Both the position numbers and the translations under genes were made by a program. A stretch of 64,000 bases of DNA from Mesorhizobium sp. 65-26 (GTDB lineage Bacteria; Pseudomonadota; Alphaproteobacteria; Rhizobiales; Rhizobiaceae): positions 62,001 to 126,000 of the forward strand of contig MKVL01000023.1 in the NCBI GenBank assembly GCA_001899205.1, in the 5' to 3' direction. Positions 1 to 8,858 of the stretch are shown here, piece by piece; position 1 is the first letter of the stretch, and each line of letters opens with the position of its first letter. The notes below the pieces were generated by a model, which was given only the letters and a program-made list of their open reading frames with translations, was not told the DNA's origin and searched no databases.

Positions 1-120
1 CGCTGCGTTGCACAAATGCGGCTAAACCCGACAGGTTCGAGCGGCATGCCAGATTCCGTTTGAACGCTTGCCGCTCTAATGAGAGGGTCACGAAAGATTC
101 TTGCGCAACGAAAGCCATCC

Positions 121-597
121 ATGTCCCTCAAAGCAGACCTAGACGCCATCGACTGGAAGATCCTGAAAGAGCTCCAGCGGGACGGACGGATGACCAATGT
201 CGAGCTATCGAACCGCGTCGGCATTTCGGCGCCTCCCTGCCTGCGGCGCGTCAGGCGCCTGGAAGAGGCCGGCATCATCCGTGGCTATCGCGCCCTGCTC
301 AATGCGCCGGCGCTCGGTCTCGACGTGGTCGCCTTCTGCCTCGTCGGCCTCCACCACCAGGCCGACGCCGAGCTGAAAACCTTCGCCGAGCGCACGCGCG
401 GCTGGCCGATCGTGCGCGACGCCTGGATGGTATCGGGCGAATCCGACTTCCTGCTGCACTGCGTGGCCAGCGACCTGGGCACGTTCCAGAGCTTCGTCAT
501 CGAGGAGCTGACGTCGGCGCCCAATGTCGACACGGTGCGGACAGCGCTGACCATCCGCCGCGTCAAGGACGAGGGGCTGGTGGCGTTTCCAGCCTGA
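121..597 (+). CDS. Lrp/AsnC family transcriptional regulator
   Basis: The 158-residue protein has the usual length and layout of an Lrp/AsnC regulator. An N-terminal helix-turn-helix lies at about residues 5-60 (IDWKILKELQRDGRMTNVEL, then NRVGISAPPCLRRVRRLE), followed by an alpha-beta RAM effector-binding domain at about 70-150. Such proteins bind DNA as dimers or octamers and sense amino acids. An in-frame ATG lies 42 bases upstream at 79; I prefer 121 because homologues start a few residues before the HTH. The divergent partner, if any, lies off the left edge, so the target is unknown. The first 120 bases of the window contain nothing else I recognise. Confidence 0.93.
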   Translation: MSLKADLDAIDWKILKELQRDGRMTNVELSNRVGISAPPCLRRVRRLEEAGIIRGYRALLNAPALGLDVVAFCLVGLHHQADAELKTFAERTRGWPIVRDAWMVSGESDFLLHCVASDLGTFQSFVIEELTSAPNVDTVRTALTIRRVKDEGLVAFPA

Positions 598-628
598 CCG
601 GCTTCTCCGGCGCCGATCCTGGTGACAG

Positions 629-1270
629 TCAGAGCGCCTCGACCGCTGCCAGCAGCGCCTCGCGGTCCGCCCGGCCACCGAGCGGCATCACCGTGAAGCC
701 CGGCTGGTCGCTCGCCGCGCCATCCACCAGGAAACCGAGAGGCAGGCCCGCCCGGCGCCCTGCCTCCATGTCGGCGGGCTTGTCGCCGACGATGATCGAA
801 CGGGCAAGGTCGATGCCCAGACGCTTCGCAGCTTCCACCAGCATGCCGGGGTTGGGCTTGCGCATCGGATGGTCCGCGATGGCCAGCGGCCCGTCGCCCA
901 CGTCGTGATAGGCACAGGCCAACACCATGTCCACGAACGCGTCGCGCGCGCGCAAAAGGTCGAGCACCCGACCGTTGACGGCGGCGAATTCGGCCCAGCC
1001 GTAGTAGCCCCGGGCGATTCCGGACTGGTTGGTGACGATGACGACGGGCAGGCCCCGCCTGTTGGCGGCGGCTATCGCCGGCACGATATCCTCCAGCAGA
1101 ACCATCTTTTCAGGGTCGTCCGGATAGCCGGTATCGACATTGATGGTGCCATCGCGGTCGAGGAACAGCGCCGGCCGGCCGGCGGCGAAAACGCGGGCGC
1201 CAACACGTTCGACCCAAAGGCCGGGTTCGGCCAGCGGGTATGCCGCGTGCGCCACCCCTGCTTCAGCCAT
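629..1270 (-). CDS. gmhB: D-glycero-D-manno-heptose 1,7-bisphosphate 7-phosphatase
   Basis: This is a HAD-superfamily phosphatase of 213 residues. The nucleophile motif FLDRDGT is at residues 36-42, the VTNQSGIARGYY segment typical of GmhB follows, and GDKPADMEAGRRAG supplies the C-terminal metal-binding acids. It removes the 7-phosphate from heptose bisphosphate, a cytoplasmic step on the way to the ADP-heptose used for LPS inner core. Its start overlaps the end of gmhA by 8 bases, so the two are translationally coupled, and with hldE they form a minus-strand unit that supplies activated heptose. The Cys-rich zinc loop of some GmhB proteins is only partly kept (ACAYHDVGDG). The N-terminus is about 30 residues longer than in E. 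coli. Confidence 0.93.
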   Translation of the reverse strand: MAEAGVAHAAYPLAEPGLWVERVGARVFAAGRPALFLDRDGTINVDTGYPDDPEKMVLLEDIVPAIAAANRRGLPVVIVTNQSGIARGYYGWAEFAAVNGRVLDLLRARDAFVDMVLACAYHDVGDGPLAIADHPMRKPNPGMLVEAAKRLGIDLARSIIVGDKPADMEAGRRAGLPLGFLVDGAASDQPGFTVMPLGGRADREALLAAVEAL

Positions 1271-1835
1271 TGGCGAGGCGCGTTTCGACCACCTCGCACA
1301 GATAGTGGTAGAGGCACAGGTGCCCCTGCTGGATGATCGGCGTCGAGGTCGACGGCACGTTGAGCAGGATGTCGCACAGCGGCTTCAGCTTGCCGCCACT
1401 GTCGCCGGTCATGCCGACCACCGTCATGTCCATCATGCGCGCCTGCTCGGCGGCGGCCAGGATGCTCGGCGAATTGCCGCTGGTCGAGATCGCCAGCAGC
1501 ACGGCGCCGGGGGCGCCATGCGCCTCGACCTGGCGCGAGAACACCGTGTCGAAACCGTAGTCGTTGCCCCAGGCGGTCAGCACCGCCGCGTTCGCCGGCA
1601 GCGCGATGACGTTGTAGGCCTTGCGCTCTTTCAGGAAGCGGCCGACCAGTTCGCCGGCGATGTGGATGGCATCGCTGGCCGAACCGCCATTGCCGCAGAT
1701 CAGCAGCGCCTTGCCGCTGGACAAGGCCGTGACGATCGCCGTCGCCGCCCGCTCCATCTCGCCGGTCAGGTCGCGCTCGACCATCGCCGAGATCGCCGCC
1801 GCCGAGCGGACCAGATAGTCGTTCAGTTCGGACAT
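1263..1835 (-). CDS. gmhA: Sedoheptulose 7-phosphate isomerase
   Basis: The 190-residue protein is a single SIS domain. Residues 48-56 read GNGGSASDA, followed by H58 and E62 in the region that carries the zinc ligands of GmhA. AISTSGNSPSILAA is the sugar-phosphate binding loop and QQGHLCLYHYLCEVVE the C-terminal helix. It converts sedoheptulose 7-phosphate to D-glycero-D-manno-heptose 7-phosphate, the first committed step to ADP-heptose, in the cytoplasm. The open frame runs further upstream, but that extension only repeats hldE sequence in another frame, so the ATG at 1835 is the real start. The gene lies 65 bases after hldE and overlaps gmhB by 8 bases. Confidence 0.94.
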   Translation of the reverse strand: MSELNDYLVRSAAAISAMVERDLTGEMERAATAIVTALSSGKALLICGNGGSASDAIHIAGELVGRFLKERKAYNVIALPANAAVLTAWGNDYGFDTVFSRQVEAHGAPGAVLLAISTSGNSPSILAAAEQARMMDMTVVGMTGDSGGKLKPLCDILLNVPSTSTPIIQQGHLCLYHYLCEVVETRLANG

Positions 1836-1900
1836 CGATGCCTCAATTTCTGTTGCTGCTGGGCCCGGGCCGGACGGCTGCGTCCGACCGGAAACGGGTG

Positions 1901-3409
1901 TCACGAATTGGCCGCGTCCGCCGTTGGCGTCGGCGTGGAGAGCCTTCTGATCGTGCCGGTGGTGCTCTTGCCGGCGACGAGATCGACAAGCACCACGCGT
2001 CCGCCGGCGTTCTGCACCACATCGGCGCCGACAACCGTGTCGATCGTATAGTCGGCGCCCTTGATCAGGATATCGGGCAGTAGTGCCTCGATCAGCGACA
2101 GCGGCGTGTCGTCCTCGAAGACGACGACGGCATCGACCGACGCGAGCGCCGCCAGCACGCAGGCGCGGTCGTGCTGGTCGTTGACCGGGCGCGACGGCCC
2201 CTTCAGCCGGCGCACCGAGGCATCGCTGTTGAGGCCGACGATCAGCCGGTCGCACTGCGCGCGCGCCGCATGCAGCAGGCTGACATGCCCGGCATGCAAT
2301 ATGTCGAAGCAGCCATTGGTGAAGCCGACACTGAGCCCTTCGTTGCGCCACCCTTCCACCAGCCGCGTGGCGCCGCCGACATCCATGATGGCCTGCCCGT
2401 GGGCCGCGGCATGGTGCGAGCGGAACAGCGCGCCGGTCAGTTCCTCGACGGTGAGCCGCGCCGTGCCGCGCTTGCCCACCACGACGCCGCCGGCGGCGTT
2501 GGCGATCAGCGCCGCCGCGACGCGATCGGCGCCCGCCGCGAGCGACAGCGCGAAACTGGCGATCGCCGTGTCGCCGGCGCCCGACACGTCGAACACCTCG
2601 CGCGCCTGGGTGGCGATGTGGCGCGCATCCACCAGATCGATGACGCTCATGCCTTTTTCGCTGCGGGTCGCCACGACGAAGGCAAAGCCATGCGCCACGA
2701 TCAGTTCACGCGCCGCGGCGACGATCTCGTCGTCGGAGAAGACGGCGCGGCCGGCGGCCTCGCCGAGTTCCTTGCGGTTGGGCGTGATGGCGGTGGCGCC
2801 GGCGTAACGCGCGTAGTCACGCCCCTTGGGGTCGACCACCACCGGCTTGCCGGCGTCGCGGCAGATCGCGATCAGTTCGGCGGCGACGCCGTCGAGAAGT
2901 ATGCCCTTGCCGTAATCCGACAGGATGACGATGTCGGCCGACGGGAGTATGGCCCGGAAATGGCCAATCAGCGCCGCCCGCTCGCCGGCGTCGAGCGCTT
3001 TGACCTCCTCTTCGTCGAAGCGCAGCACCTGCTGGTTGAGGGCACTGAAGCGGCTCTTGGACGAGGTCATGCGACCCGGCTGCTGCGCCAGCCCGCGTGT
3101 ATCGACGCCGATCTCACCCAGCATTCGCACCAGGTGACCCGCCGCCGCGTCCTCTCCAATGACGGAGACGGGCACGGCGCGCGCGCCCAGCGAGATGATG
3201 TTGGAGACGACGTTGCCGGCGCCGCCCATGGCAAGCGTTTCGCCACGCCCATGCAGCACCGGTATCGGCGCCTCGGGTGAAATGCGTTCGATGACGCCGT
3301 TGACGAAACGGTCGAGGATGAAATCGCCGACCACCAGAACGGTGACGTCGCCGATGCGTGAAATGACCCGGTGAAGGGCTTCGGAAGAGGACGGGAACTG
3401 TTTGATCAT
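1901..3409 (-). CDS. hldE: Bifunctional heptose 7-phosphate kinase / heptose 1-phosphate adenylyltransferase
   Basis: The 502-residue protein fuses both HldE activities. The PfkB-type kinase covers about residues 20-330, with FDVSGAGDTA (catalytic Asp 280) and the substrate loop GGAGNV at 62-67. The nucleotidyltransferase covers about 355-495, with TNGCFDILHAGH at 364-375 as its HxGH signature. It makes heptose 1,7-bisphosphate and later ADP-heptose. I took the ATG at 3409; the frame runs 37 codons further upstream but that stretch is not HldE-like. It is the first gene of the hldE-gmhA-gmhB unit. Together with hldD on the other strand, every step from sedoheptulose 7-phosphate to ADP-L-glycero-D-manno-heptose is covered here. 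Confidence 0.95.
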   Translation of the reverse strand: MIKQFPSSSEALHRVISRIGDVTVLVVGDFILDRFVNGVIERISPEAPIPVLHGRGETLAMGGAGNVVSNIISLGARAVPVSVIGEDAAAGHLVRMLGEIGVDTRGLAQQPGRMTSSKSRFSALNQQVLRFDEEEVKALDAGERAALIGHFRAILPSADIVILSDYGKGILLDGVAAELIAICRDAGKPVVVDPKGRDYARYAGATAITPNRKELGEAAGRAVFSDDEIVAAARELIVAHGFAFVVATRSEKGMSVIDLVDARHIATQAREVFDVSGAGDTAIASFALSLAAGADRVAAALIANAAGGVVVGKRGTARLTVEELTGALFRSHHAAAHGQAIMDVGGATRLVEGWRNEGLSVGFTNGCFDILHAGHVSLLHAARAQCDRLIVGLNSDASVRRLKGPSRPVNDQHDRACVLAALASVDAVVVFEDDTPLSLIEALLPDILIKGADYTIDTVVGADVVQNAGGRVVLVDLVAGKSTTGTIRRLSTPTPTADAANS

Positions 3410-3547
3410 CTTGTTTGTCACGAGGAAAACCGGTCTCTGTGTCGTGAAAACCCCGCCCATGGACCAGCACAGCCGGCTACCCACCGGCATGCCGATATAC
3501 TGCAATGCGCCTCGGTGCAACGGCGGCCCCTGTTGCGCCGTGCCATG

Positions 3548-4180
3548 TCAGTTCCTTTGCAGCGCCACATGGACGCCGAGCCCGACGAGCAGCGTGCCGC
3601 CGACGCGCCGCATCAGGCGCTGCGCGCGGCTGGAGCGCTTGAGCCGGCCGACGACCAGGCCCGCCAGGAAAACACAGACGATGTCAGCCGAGGAAAACAT
3701 CAGATTGACGATTGTGCCGAGAATGACGAACTGCAGCCAGACCGGCCATGCGGCCGAAACGTCGATGAACTGCGGCAGGAACGCCATGAAGAAGATCGCT
3801 GTCTTGGGATTGAGCACCTCGACGGTGATGCTCTCGAAAAAGGCGAGGCGCGCCGACTTGCGCTCGATCTCCGGCAGCGCGGTTTCGCCCTCGCCCTTGT
3901 TGCGCAGCAGCGAGACGCCGAGCCAGACCAGATAGAGCGCGCCGACGATCTTGACCGCGAGGTAGAGTGGCGGCACCGCGTGGAACAGCACCGACAGGCC
4001 GGCCGCGGCCGCCAGAACATGCACATAGCCGCCCAGATGGATGCCCAGCGCCGCCATAAGGCCCGACCAGCGGCCGCGCGCAATCGTCTGCGCGGCGGCA
4101 TAGAGCATGGCCGGCCCAGGTATGTAGGCGAAGATCGCCGTGGTGGCGAAAAACGCCACGAGCAGTTCGGTCGACGGCAT
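3548..4180 (-). CDS. LysE/RhtB family amino-acid exporter
   Basis: The product has 210 residues and about six membrane helices. The N-terminal [21 protein letters not shown] stretch is the signature of LysE/RhtB translocators, and the loop [20 protein letters not shown]-like segment in mid-protein is also family-typical. These proteins export amino acids or related small molecules from the cytoplasm; the substrate cannot be read from sequence. I chose the ATG at 4180 (MPSTELLV) over the one 11 codons upstream because the hydrophobic N-terminus then starts where it does in homologues. It sits between the two heptose units but has no obvious link to LPS synthesis. Confidence 0.9.
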   Translation of the reverse strand: MPSTELLVAFFATTAIFAYIPGPAMLYAAAQTIARGRWSGLMAALGIHLGGYVHVLAAAAGLSVLFHAVPPLYLAVKIVGALYLVWLGVSLLRNKGEGETALPEIERKSARLAFFESITVEVLNPKTAIFFMAFLPQFIDVSAAWPVWLQFVILGTIVNLMFSSADIVCVFLAGLVVGRLKRSSRAQRLMRRVGGTLLVGLGVHVALQRN

Positions 4181-4337
4181 CCCCTTGCTCCTATCGCGAC
4201 TCTGGCGCGACACAAGCGGGAGCTTTACGGCGGCACTGTGGCGTGCGCCCGTCCAGCCCTGCCATGTCGACAGCCGGTTCCTCGTCCCCTATAAGGGCCG
4301 GAATCGGCAGACGAAACAAGGTTCAGGACCTTTCAAG

Positions 4338-5288
4338 ATGATCATCGTCACGGGCGGCGCGGGCATGATCGGCTCCAACATCGTCGCCGCGCTGAATGCC
4401 GAGGGCCATGACGACATACTGGTCGTCGACGACCTGACCGACGGCCACAAGATCGCGAACCTCGCCGATCTTGCCATCGCCGACTATCTCGACAAGGACG
4501 ATTTCCTGTCGCGCATCGAAGCCGGCAATCTCGGCAGGGTCGAGGCTGTCTTCCACCAGGGCGCCTGTTCGACGACCACCGAGTGGAACGGCAAGTTCAT
4601 GATGGATGTGAACTATGCCTATTCCAAGCGCCTGCTGCATGCCTGCCAGGTGCTGCGGGTGCCTTTCCTCTACGCATCCTCGGCTTCGGTCTATGGCGGC
4701 GGCTCGGTCTTCCAGGAGGATCCGCGCTTCGAACGGCCGCTCAACGTCTACGCCTATTCCAAGAAGCTCTTTGACGACTACGTCAGGCGCACCACCTTCG
4801 ACACCGATCACTCGCAGGTCGCCGGCCTTCGCTACTTCAACGTCTATGGGCCGCGCGAGGCCCACAAGGGCGCCATGGCCTCGGTCGCCTTCCACCTCTT
4901 CAACCAGGTCGAACAGGGCCAGAACCCGAAACTGTTCGGCGCCCATGACGGTTTCGGTCCCGGCGAGCAGAGCCGCGATTTCATCCATGTCGGCGATGTC
5001 GCCGACGTCAATCTGTGGCTATGGAAGCGTGGCGCCAGCGGTATCTTCAACTGCGGCACCGGCCACGCGCAGCCGTTCCGGGCGATCGCCGAAACGGTGA
5101 TCGACACGCTCGGCCAGGGCGAGATCGAGTTCATTCCCTTCCCCGATCATCTCAAGGGCAGCTACCAGAGCTTCACACAAGCTGATATGTCCCGCTTGCG
5201 CGCTGCCGGTTACAACGGCCAATTCCGGACCGTGGAAGCCGGGGTCAGAGACTATGTCGAATGGCTGAAAGCCCGACGATCCTCGTGA
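4338..5288 (+). CDS. hldD: ADP-L-glycero-D-manno-heptose 6-epimerase
   Basis: This 316-residue extended short-chain dehydrogenase has the NADP-binding [12 protein letters not shown] at residues 5-16 and the catalytic YAYSK (Tyr138, Lys142), matching the NVYGYSK context of E. coli Hld[12 protein letters not shown] and the C-terminal DYVEWL end are also characteristic. It converts ADP-D-glycero- to ADP-L-glycero-D-manno-heptose, the donor used by the next two genes. I set the start at the ATG at 4338, directly before the nucleotide-binding strand; the longer frame from 4140 has no homologous content. Its last 28 bases overlap waaF, so hldD, waaF and waaC form one plus-strand operon, divergent from the LysE and hldE genes. 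Confidence 0.95.
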   Translation: MIIVTGGAGMIGSNIVAALNAEGHDDILVVDDLTDGHKIANLADLAIADYLDKDDFLSRIEAGNLGRVEAVFHQGACSTTTEWNGKFMMDVNYAYSKRLLHACQVLRVPFLYASSASVYGGGSVFQEDPRFERPLNVYAYSKKLFDDYVRRTTFDTDHSQVAGLRYFNVYGPREAHKGAMASVAFHLFNQVEQGQNPKLFGAHDGFGPGEQSRDFIHVGDVADVNLWLWKRGASGIFNCGTGHAQPFRAIAETVIDTLGQGEIEFIPFPDHLKGSYQSFTQADMSRLRAAGYNGQFRTVEAGVRDYVEWLKARRSS

Positions 5289-6268
5289 TCGGCCCCCGCT
5301 GGGTGGGCGACATGGTCATGGCGCAATGCCTGTTCTCGGCGCTGAAGGAGTTGCATCCCTCTGCCGCGATCGACGTGCTGGCGCCGGCCTGGGCGGCGCC
5401 ACTGGTGGCGCGCATGCCCGAGATACGCCAGCAGATCGACTTTCCGCTCAAGCCGGGCGCGCTGGAATTCTCCAGCCGCAGGCGCTTCGGCCGGCTGCTG
5501 CGCGGCCGCTACGACATGGCCTATGTCCTGCCCGGAAGCTGGAAATCGGCGCTCATCCCGTTCTTCGCCGGCATCCCGCGCCGCGTCGGCAATCTGCGGG
5601 AGATGCGCTACGGCCTGCTGACCGACGTCGTGCCCCTCGCCAAATCGATGAAGCGGCGCACGGCGCAGGCCTATTTCGGCCTTGCCGGAGGCGGCACCTT
5701 CCGCGCACCCCGCCTTAGCGTCGACACTGCCGGCCAGGCCGCGCTCCTGTCGCGCCTCGAGCTGGACGCGAAGGGCTTCGTGGCGCTGATGCCTGGCGCC
5801 GAATTCGGCCCCGCCAAGCGCTGGCCGAGCGAGAGCTACGCCGGCCTCGCGCGCGACCTCATGGCCAGGGGCCTGAAGGTGGTGCTGCTCGGCTCACGCA
5901 ACGACAGCCCGGTGACGGCCGAAATCGCGGCCCTTGCCCCCGGCGCGCTCGACCTTGCCGGCAAGACGCGGCTGGAAGACGCCGTCGACCTGATCGGAGC
6001 GGCCAGGCTCGCGGTTTCGAACGACAGCGGGCTGATGCATGTCGCGGCCGCCGTCGGCACGCCGATCGTCGCCATCTACGGCTCGACCTCCCCCGAGAAC
6101 ACGCCGCCGCTCAGCGAGACGCGCGAACTGGTCTGGCTCGACCTCCCCTGCTCCCCCTGCCACCAGAAGATCTGCCCGCTCGGCCATCTCGACTGCCTGA
6201 AGACGCTCGAAGTCGCCAAGGTCGCGGCCGCCGCGGAGCGTCTTCTGGCCATTCCGGCGACGGCATGA
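5261..6268 (+). CDS. waaF: LPS heptosyltransferase II (GT9 family)
   Basis: The 335-residue protein is a GT-B fold glycosyltransferase of family 9. It shows [14 protein letters not shown] near the N-terminus, [13 protein letters not shown] as the donor-domain entry, [16 protein letters not shown] as the nucleotide-heptose loop, and the [12 protein letters not shown] segment typical of WaaF. It transfers the second L,D-heptose to the LPS inner core on the cytoplasmic face of the inner membrane. Near the C-terminus [17 protein letters not shown] has four cysteines, as in many WaaF proteins. The start lies inside hldD (28-base overlap) and waaC begins 7 bases downstream. Telling it from waaC rests on the Cys cluster and the [12 protein letters not shown] loop. 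Confidence 0.92.
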   Translation: MAESPTILVIGPRWVGDMVMAQCLFSALKELHPSAAIDVLAPAWAAPLVARMPEIRQQIDFPLKPGALEFSSRRRFGRLLRGRYDMAYVLPGSWKSALIPFFAGIPRRVGNLREMRYGLLTDVVPLAKSMKRRTAQAYFGLAGGGTFRAPRLSVDTAGQAALLSRLELDAKGFVALMPGAEFGPAKRWPSESYAGLARDLMARGLKVVLLGSRNDSPVTAEIAALAPGALDLAGKTRLEDAVDLIGAARLAVSNDSGLMHVAAAVGTPIVAIYGSTSPENTPPLSETRELVWLDLPCSPCHQKICPLGHLDCLKTLEVAKVAAAAERLLAIPATA

Positions 6269-6275
6269 CGTCCGC

Positions 6276-7256
6276 ATGAAGGTGCTTGTCGTCAAGACGT
6301 CCTCGATGGGCGACGTCATCCACACCTTCCCATCCATCGAGGATGCCCGGCGCAACCGGCCGGACGTGTCCTTCGACTGGTGCGTTGAGGAAGCGTTCGC
6401 CGGCATCGTCGCGTTGCACCCGGCGATCGGCGCCATCCACACCGTGGCGATCCGGCGCTGGCGCAAGGCGCCCTTCAGCCCGGACACCTGGCGCGAGGCG
6501 GCGACGCTCCGCCGCGCCTTGCGCGAGGCCCGCTACGACCTCGTCATCGACGCGCAGGGGCTGCTGAAGTCGGCGCTCGTGGCCAGACAGGCAGCGGCGC
6601 CAATCGCCGGCCTCGACCGGGCAAGCGCGCGCGAACCCTCCGCCACGCTGTTCTACGACCGCAAATACGCCGTGCCGCGGGGCCTGCATGCCATCGAACG
6701 CACGCGGCGCCTGTTCGGGCTGGCGCTCGGCTACGAGCCCGATCTTTCGACACTCGATTCCGGCATCGTACCGCCGCCCGGCGGGCTCCGTGGCGTCGGC
6801 GGCCCTACCGCCTTCCTGCTGCACGGCACCAGCCGCGAGGACAAGAAATGGCCGGTCGCGGACTGGATCGAAACCGCGCGCCTTCTGGCCGCAAAGGGAA
6901 TGACGCCCGTCACCACCTGGTCCAATGCGGCGGAAAAGGCTGTCGCTGAAGCCATCGCGGCCGGCGAACCGGGAACGATCGTCGTGCCGAAGTCTACGCT
7001 TGCCGAGATCGCCGCCATCATCGGGCGTTCGGCGCTCGTGGTCGGCGCCGACACCGGCCTCACCCATCTGGCCAGCGCTTTCGGCCTGCCGACGGTGGCC
7101 GTGTTCCTGTCGACGGAACCGGGACTCACCGGCCCACGCGGAGCTTATGCGTCGACGTTGCTGGCCGCGCCGGGAGAGCGGCTGAGCCCGGCGACGGTGA
7201 TTGCGGAAGCACAGAAGTTGCTGGAGCTTAGCCGGGCAAACAACGGCCGGAATTGA
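6276..7256 (+). CDS. waaC: LPS heptosyltransferase I (GT9 family)
   Basis: This 326-residue GT9 enzyme starts MKVLVVKTSSMGDVIHTFPS, the signature of WaaC/RfaC. DWCVEEAFAGIVALHP, DAQGLLKSALVA and VGADTGLTHLASAFGLPTVA follow in the expected order. It adds the first L,D-heptose to Kdo2-lipid A. It is the last gene of the hldD-waaF-waaC operon. A 10-bp perfect inverted repeat lies 28 bases after the stop codon and may end the transcript. Confidence 0.93.
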   Translation: MKVLVVKTSSMGDVIHTFPSIEDARRNRPDVSFDWCVEEAFAGIVALHPAIGAIHTVAIRRWRKAPFSPDTWREAATLRRALREARYDLVIDAQGLLKSALVARQAAAPIAGLDRASAREPSATLFYDRKYAVPRGLHAIERTRRLFGLALGYEPDLSTLDSGIVPPPGGLRGVGGPTAFLLHGTSREDKKWPVADWIETARLLAAKGMTPVTTWSNAAEKAVAEAIAAGEPGTIVVPKSTLAEIAAIIGRSALVVGADTGLTHLASAFGLPTVAVFLSTEPGLTGPRGAYASTLLAAPGERLSPATVIAEAQKLLELSRANNGRN

Positions 7257-7283
7257 ACTTTTCAGCCAACGGAATCGATCAGC

Positions 7284-7313
7284 GCCGTTCTCCACGTCAG
7301 CACGGAGAACGGC
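7284..7313 (+). terminator. Inverted repeat after waaC, probable transcript end
   Basis: Arms GCCGTTCTCC (7284-7293) and GGAGAACGGC (7304-7313) are perfectly complementary with a 10-base loop. No T-run follows, so this is either a weak terminator or an RNA 3'-end stabiliser between waaC and the convergent greA. Confidence 0.5.
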
Positions 7314-7385
7314 TTCACCGTCATCATGTTCGGAAAATGGGCGGCGGGACGATGAGGGGTGGTGCTGCCAGCCCCTCGCTCCGCT

Positions 7386-7859
7386 CTAGATGAAATTCAC
7401 CTCGACGATCTCGTAGCCGCGCGCGCCGCCAGGCGCGTTGACTTCGATGGCGTCGCCGACTTCCTTGCCGATGAGAGCGCGCGCGATCGGCGAGGAGATG
7501 GAGATGCGGCCCGACTTGACGTCGGCCTCCTGGTCACCAACGATCTGGTAGGTCTTCTTCTCTTCAGTGTCCTCATCGACCAGAACGACGGTCGCGCCGA
7601 ACTTCACCTTGTCGCCGCTGAGCTTCGACACGTCGATGACTTCGGCGCGCGCGATCAGGTCCTCGAGCTCGTTGACACGGCCCTCGTTCAGGCTCTGCGC
7701 CTCTTTCGCGGCATGGTATTCGGCATTTTCGGAAAGGTCGCCATGCGAACGGGCCTCGGAGATCGCCTCGATGATGCGCGGCCGCTCTTCCTGCTGGCGC
7801 CAGCGCAGCTCCTCCTTCAATGACGCGAACCCCTCGCCTGTCATCGGGACCTTGTTCAT
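7386..7859 (-). CDS. greA: Transcription elongation factor GreA
   Basis: The product is 157 residues, the normal GreA length. The N-terminal coiled coil carries the acidic tip GDLSENAEY with Asp41 and Glu44, the residues that enter the RNA polymerase secondary channel and drive cleavage of backtracked RNA. The C-terminal FKBP-like domain includes [27 protein letters not shown] chose the ATG at 7859 ([10 protein letters not shown]); the frame runs 11 codons further upstream without conserved sequence, and GGAAAGG precedes 7859 at a workable distance. The gene is monocistronic, with a strong hairpin plus T-run in its own leader. Confidence 0.96.
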   Translation of the reverse strand: MNKVPMTGEGFASLKEELRWRQQEERPRIIEAISEARSHGDLSENAEYHAAKEAQSLNEGRVNELEDLIARAEVIDVSKLSGDKVKFGATVVLVDEDTEEKKTYQIVGDQEADVKSGRISISSPIARALIGKEVGDAIEVNAPGGARGYEIVEVNFI

Positions 7860-7918
7860 GATGCGAGACCTTTCCTGCCGCCACCCCCGCATTCCGGGGA
7901 AAGCCTTGTCGTTGGGTA

Positions 7919-7963
7919 CAAAAAGAAAACGGTCCGGCAGCCTTGGGCTAACGGAACCGTTTC
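7919..7963 (-). terminator. Terminator-like hairpin in the greA leader
   Basis: Read on the minus strand, arms AAACGGT and ACCGTTT enclose CCG/CGG and AGCC/GGCT pairs around a CAA loop, with one bulge and a small internal loop. The run TTTTCTTTTTG follows directly. This is an intrinsic-terminator layout, placed about 60-100 bases upstream of the greA start codon and downstream of the likely greA promoter, so it would act as an attenuator. The upstream TPR gene already has its own terminator at 8080-8113. Confidence 0.6.
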
Positions 7964-7978
7964 ACCGCAATTTCCCCC

Positions 7979-7984
7979 AATATA
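7979..7984 (-). promoter_or_regulatory. Candidate greA promoter -10 element
   Basis: On the minus strand the sequence TGCTATATT (extended -10, TATATT at 7984-7979) lies just upstream of the leader hairpin. Transcription would begin near 7972, giving a leader of about 110 bases before the greA ATG. No clean -35 box is visible, so this is a tentative call. Confidence 0.4.
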
Positions 7985-8079
7985 GCAATCCCGCTGGGTT
8001 TTTCACGCCCAAAAATCAAATTTGCGAAAATCATCCCCGAGCTTGATCTCGGCCGGGACCTGGCCAGCCAGCGGGTCGG

Positions 8080-8113
8080 AAAAAGGAACGGCCGCGATCG
8101 CTCGCGGCCGTTC
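8080..8113 (-). terminator. Rho-independent terminator of the TPR protein gene
   Basis: Twelve-base perfect arms GAACGGCCGCGA (8086-8097) and TCGCGGCCGTTC (8102-8113) flank a four-base loop. On the minus strand the stem is followed by CTTTTTCC. It lies 20 bases after the stop codon of the gene at 8133. Confidence 0.85.
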
Positions 8114-8132
8114 GCCTGTCTTGCGGAGCTTG

Positions 8133-8684
8133 TCAGCTGCGCATGAAATGATCGATCTGCTCGGCCAGCATACCGTATTCGCGGGAACTCTTGCCGGTAC
8201 GCTTCTCGATTTCCATGAGTTGCTGCTGGGCGCCCTGGAGATCTCCGATCTGCAGATGCGCCTCGCCCAGATACTCGCGCACCAGCGTATAGTTCGGGTC
8301 GATGCGCAACGCCTCCTCGTAATAGCCGAGACCGACGGCGACGCGGCCGGAATGGCGGTGCGAATAGCCAAGGTAGTTGAGGATACGCGGATCCTGCTTG
8401 TTGGCCGCCAGCGTCAGTACGGCGATCGCCTCGTCGTAGCGCCCGGCCATCGCCAGGTCGTGGCCGGCCTGGTAGATGCTGTCGTCGTCGAGCATGCCCT
8501 GCTGGGGCGCCACGCATTTCTGCTTCTTCTTGTCCCAGACCATGCCCTTCTTGCATTGCGTGACGGTCTGGTTGCCGCCACCGCCGCCGCCTGAACTATC
8601 GCCGCCGGCGGCGAAAGCCGGAAGGGCAAGCATGTGCAGCGCGACCAGCGCGCCAGCCGCCTGGATCAGCATTCTCTTATGCAT
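8133..8684 (-). CDS. Exported tetratricopeptide-repeat protein
   Basis: The 183-residue protein starts with a Sec signal peptide (residues 1-25, ending LALPAFA) and a glycine-rich spacer. A short Cys-X13-Cys basic segment CKKGMVWDKKKQKC follows at about 44-57. Residues 65-165 form two to three TPR units (for example YYEEALRIDPNYTLVREYLG). TPR proteins are protein-protein scaffolds; this one should be periplasmic, and no partner is evident. AAGGAGG stands 5 bases before the ATG. The gene is alone, with a strong terminator behind it. Confidence 0.85.
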   Translation of the reverse strand: MHKRMLIQAAGALVALHMLALPAFAAGGDSSGGGGGGNQTVTQCKKGMVWDKKKQKCVAPQQGMLDDDSIYQAGHDLAMAGRYDEAIAVLTLAANKQDPRILNYLGYSHRHSGRVAVGLGYYEEALRIDPNYTLVREYLGEAHLQIGDLQGAQQQLMEIEKRTGKSSREYGMLAEQIDHFMRS

Positions 8685-8858
8685 GGAAGCCTCCTTGAGG
8701 GTGACAATGCGAGTCTAACGCCGCGCGACGCCGGTTTCATCCCGAAAAGCGAATCGCGGATGAAAGCGATCGGCCGGGTACCGTGCCCGCGTGACGTGAC
8801 GAACGGCGCAAATCCGCTATCATCGGCTTCGAGCATAGGCACAAAGCGGAGATGGCCC

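Noticed and set aside
25-55. GGTTCGAGC-like stretch at the left edge as a tRNA T-arm
   Set aside because: No acceptor stem, anticodon arm or CCA-proximal pairing can be found around it.
7948-8556. Minus-strand frame overlapping the TPR gene terminator
   Set aside because: It is a shifted frame of the TPR gene and runs through the strong terminator at 8080-8113.
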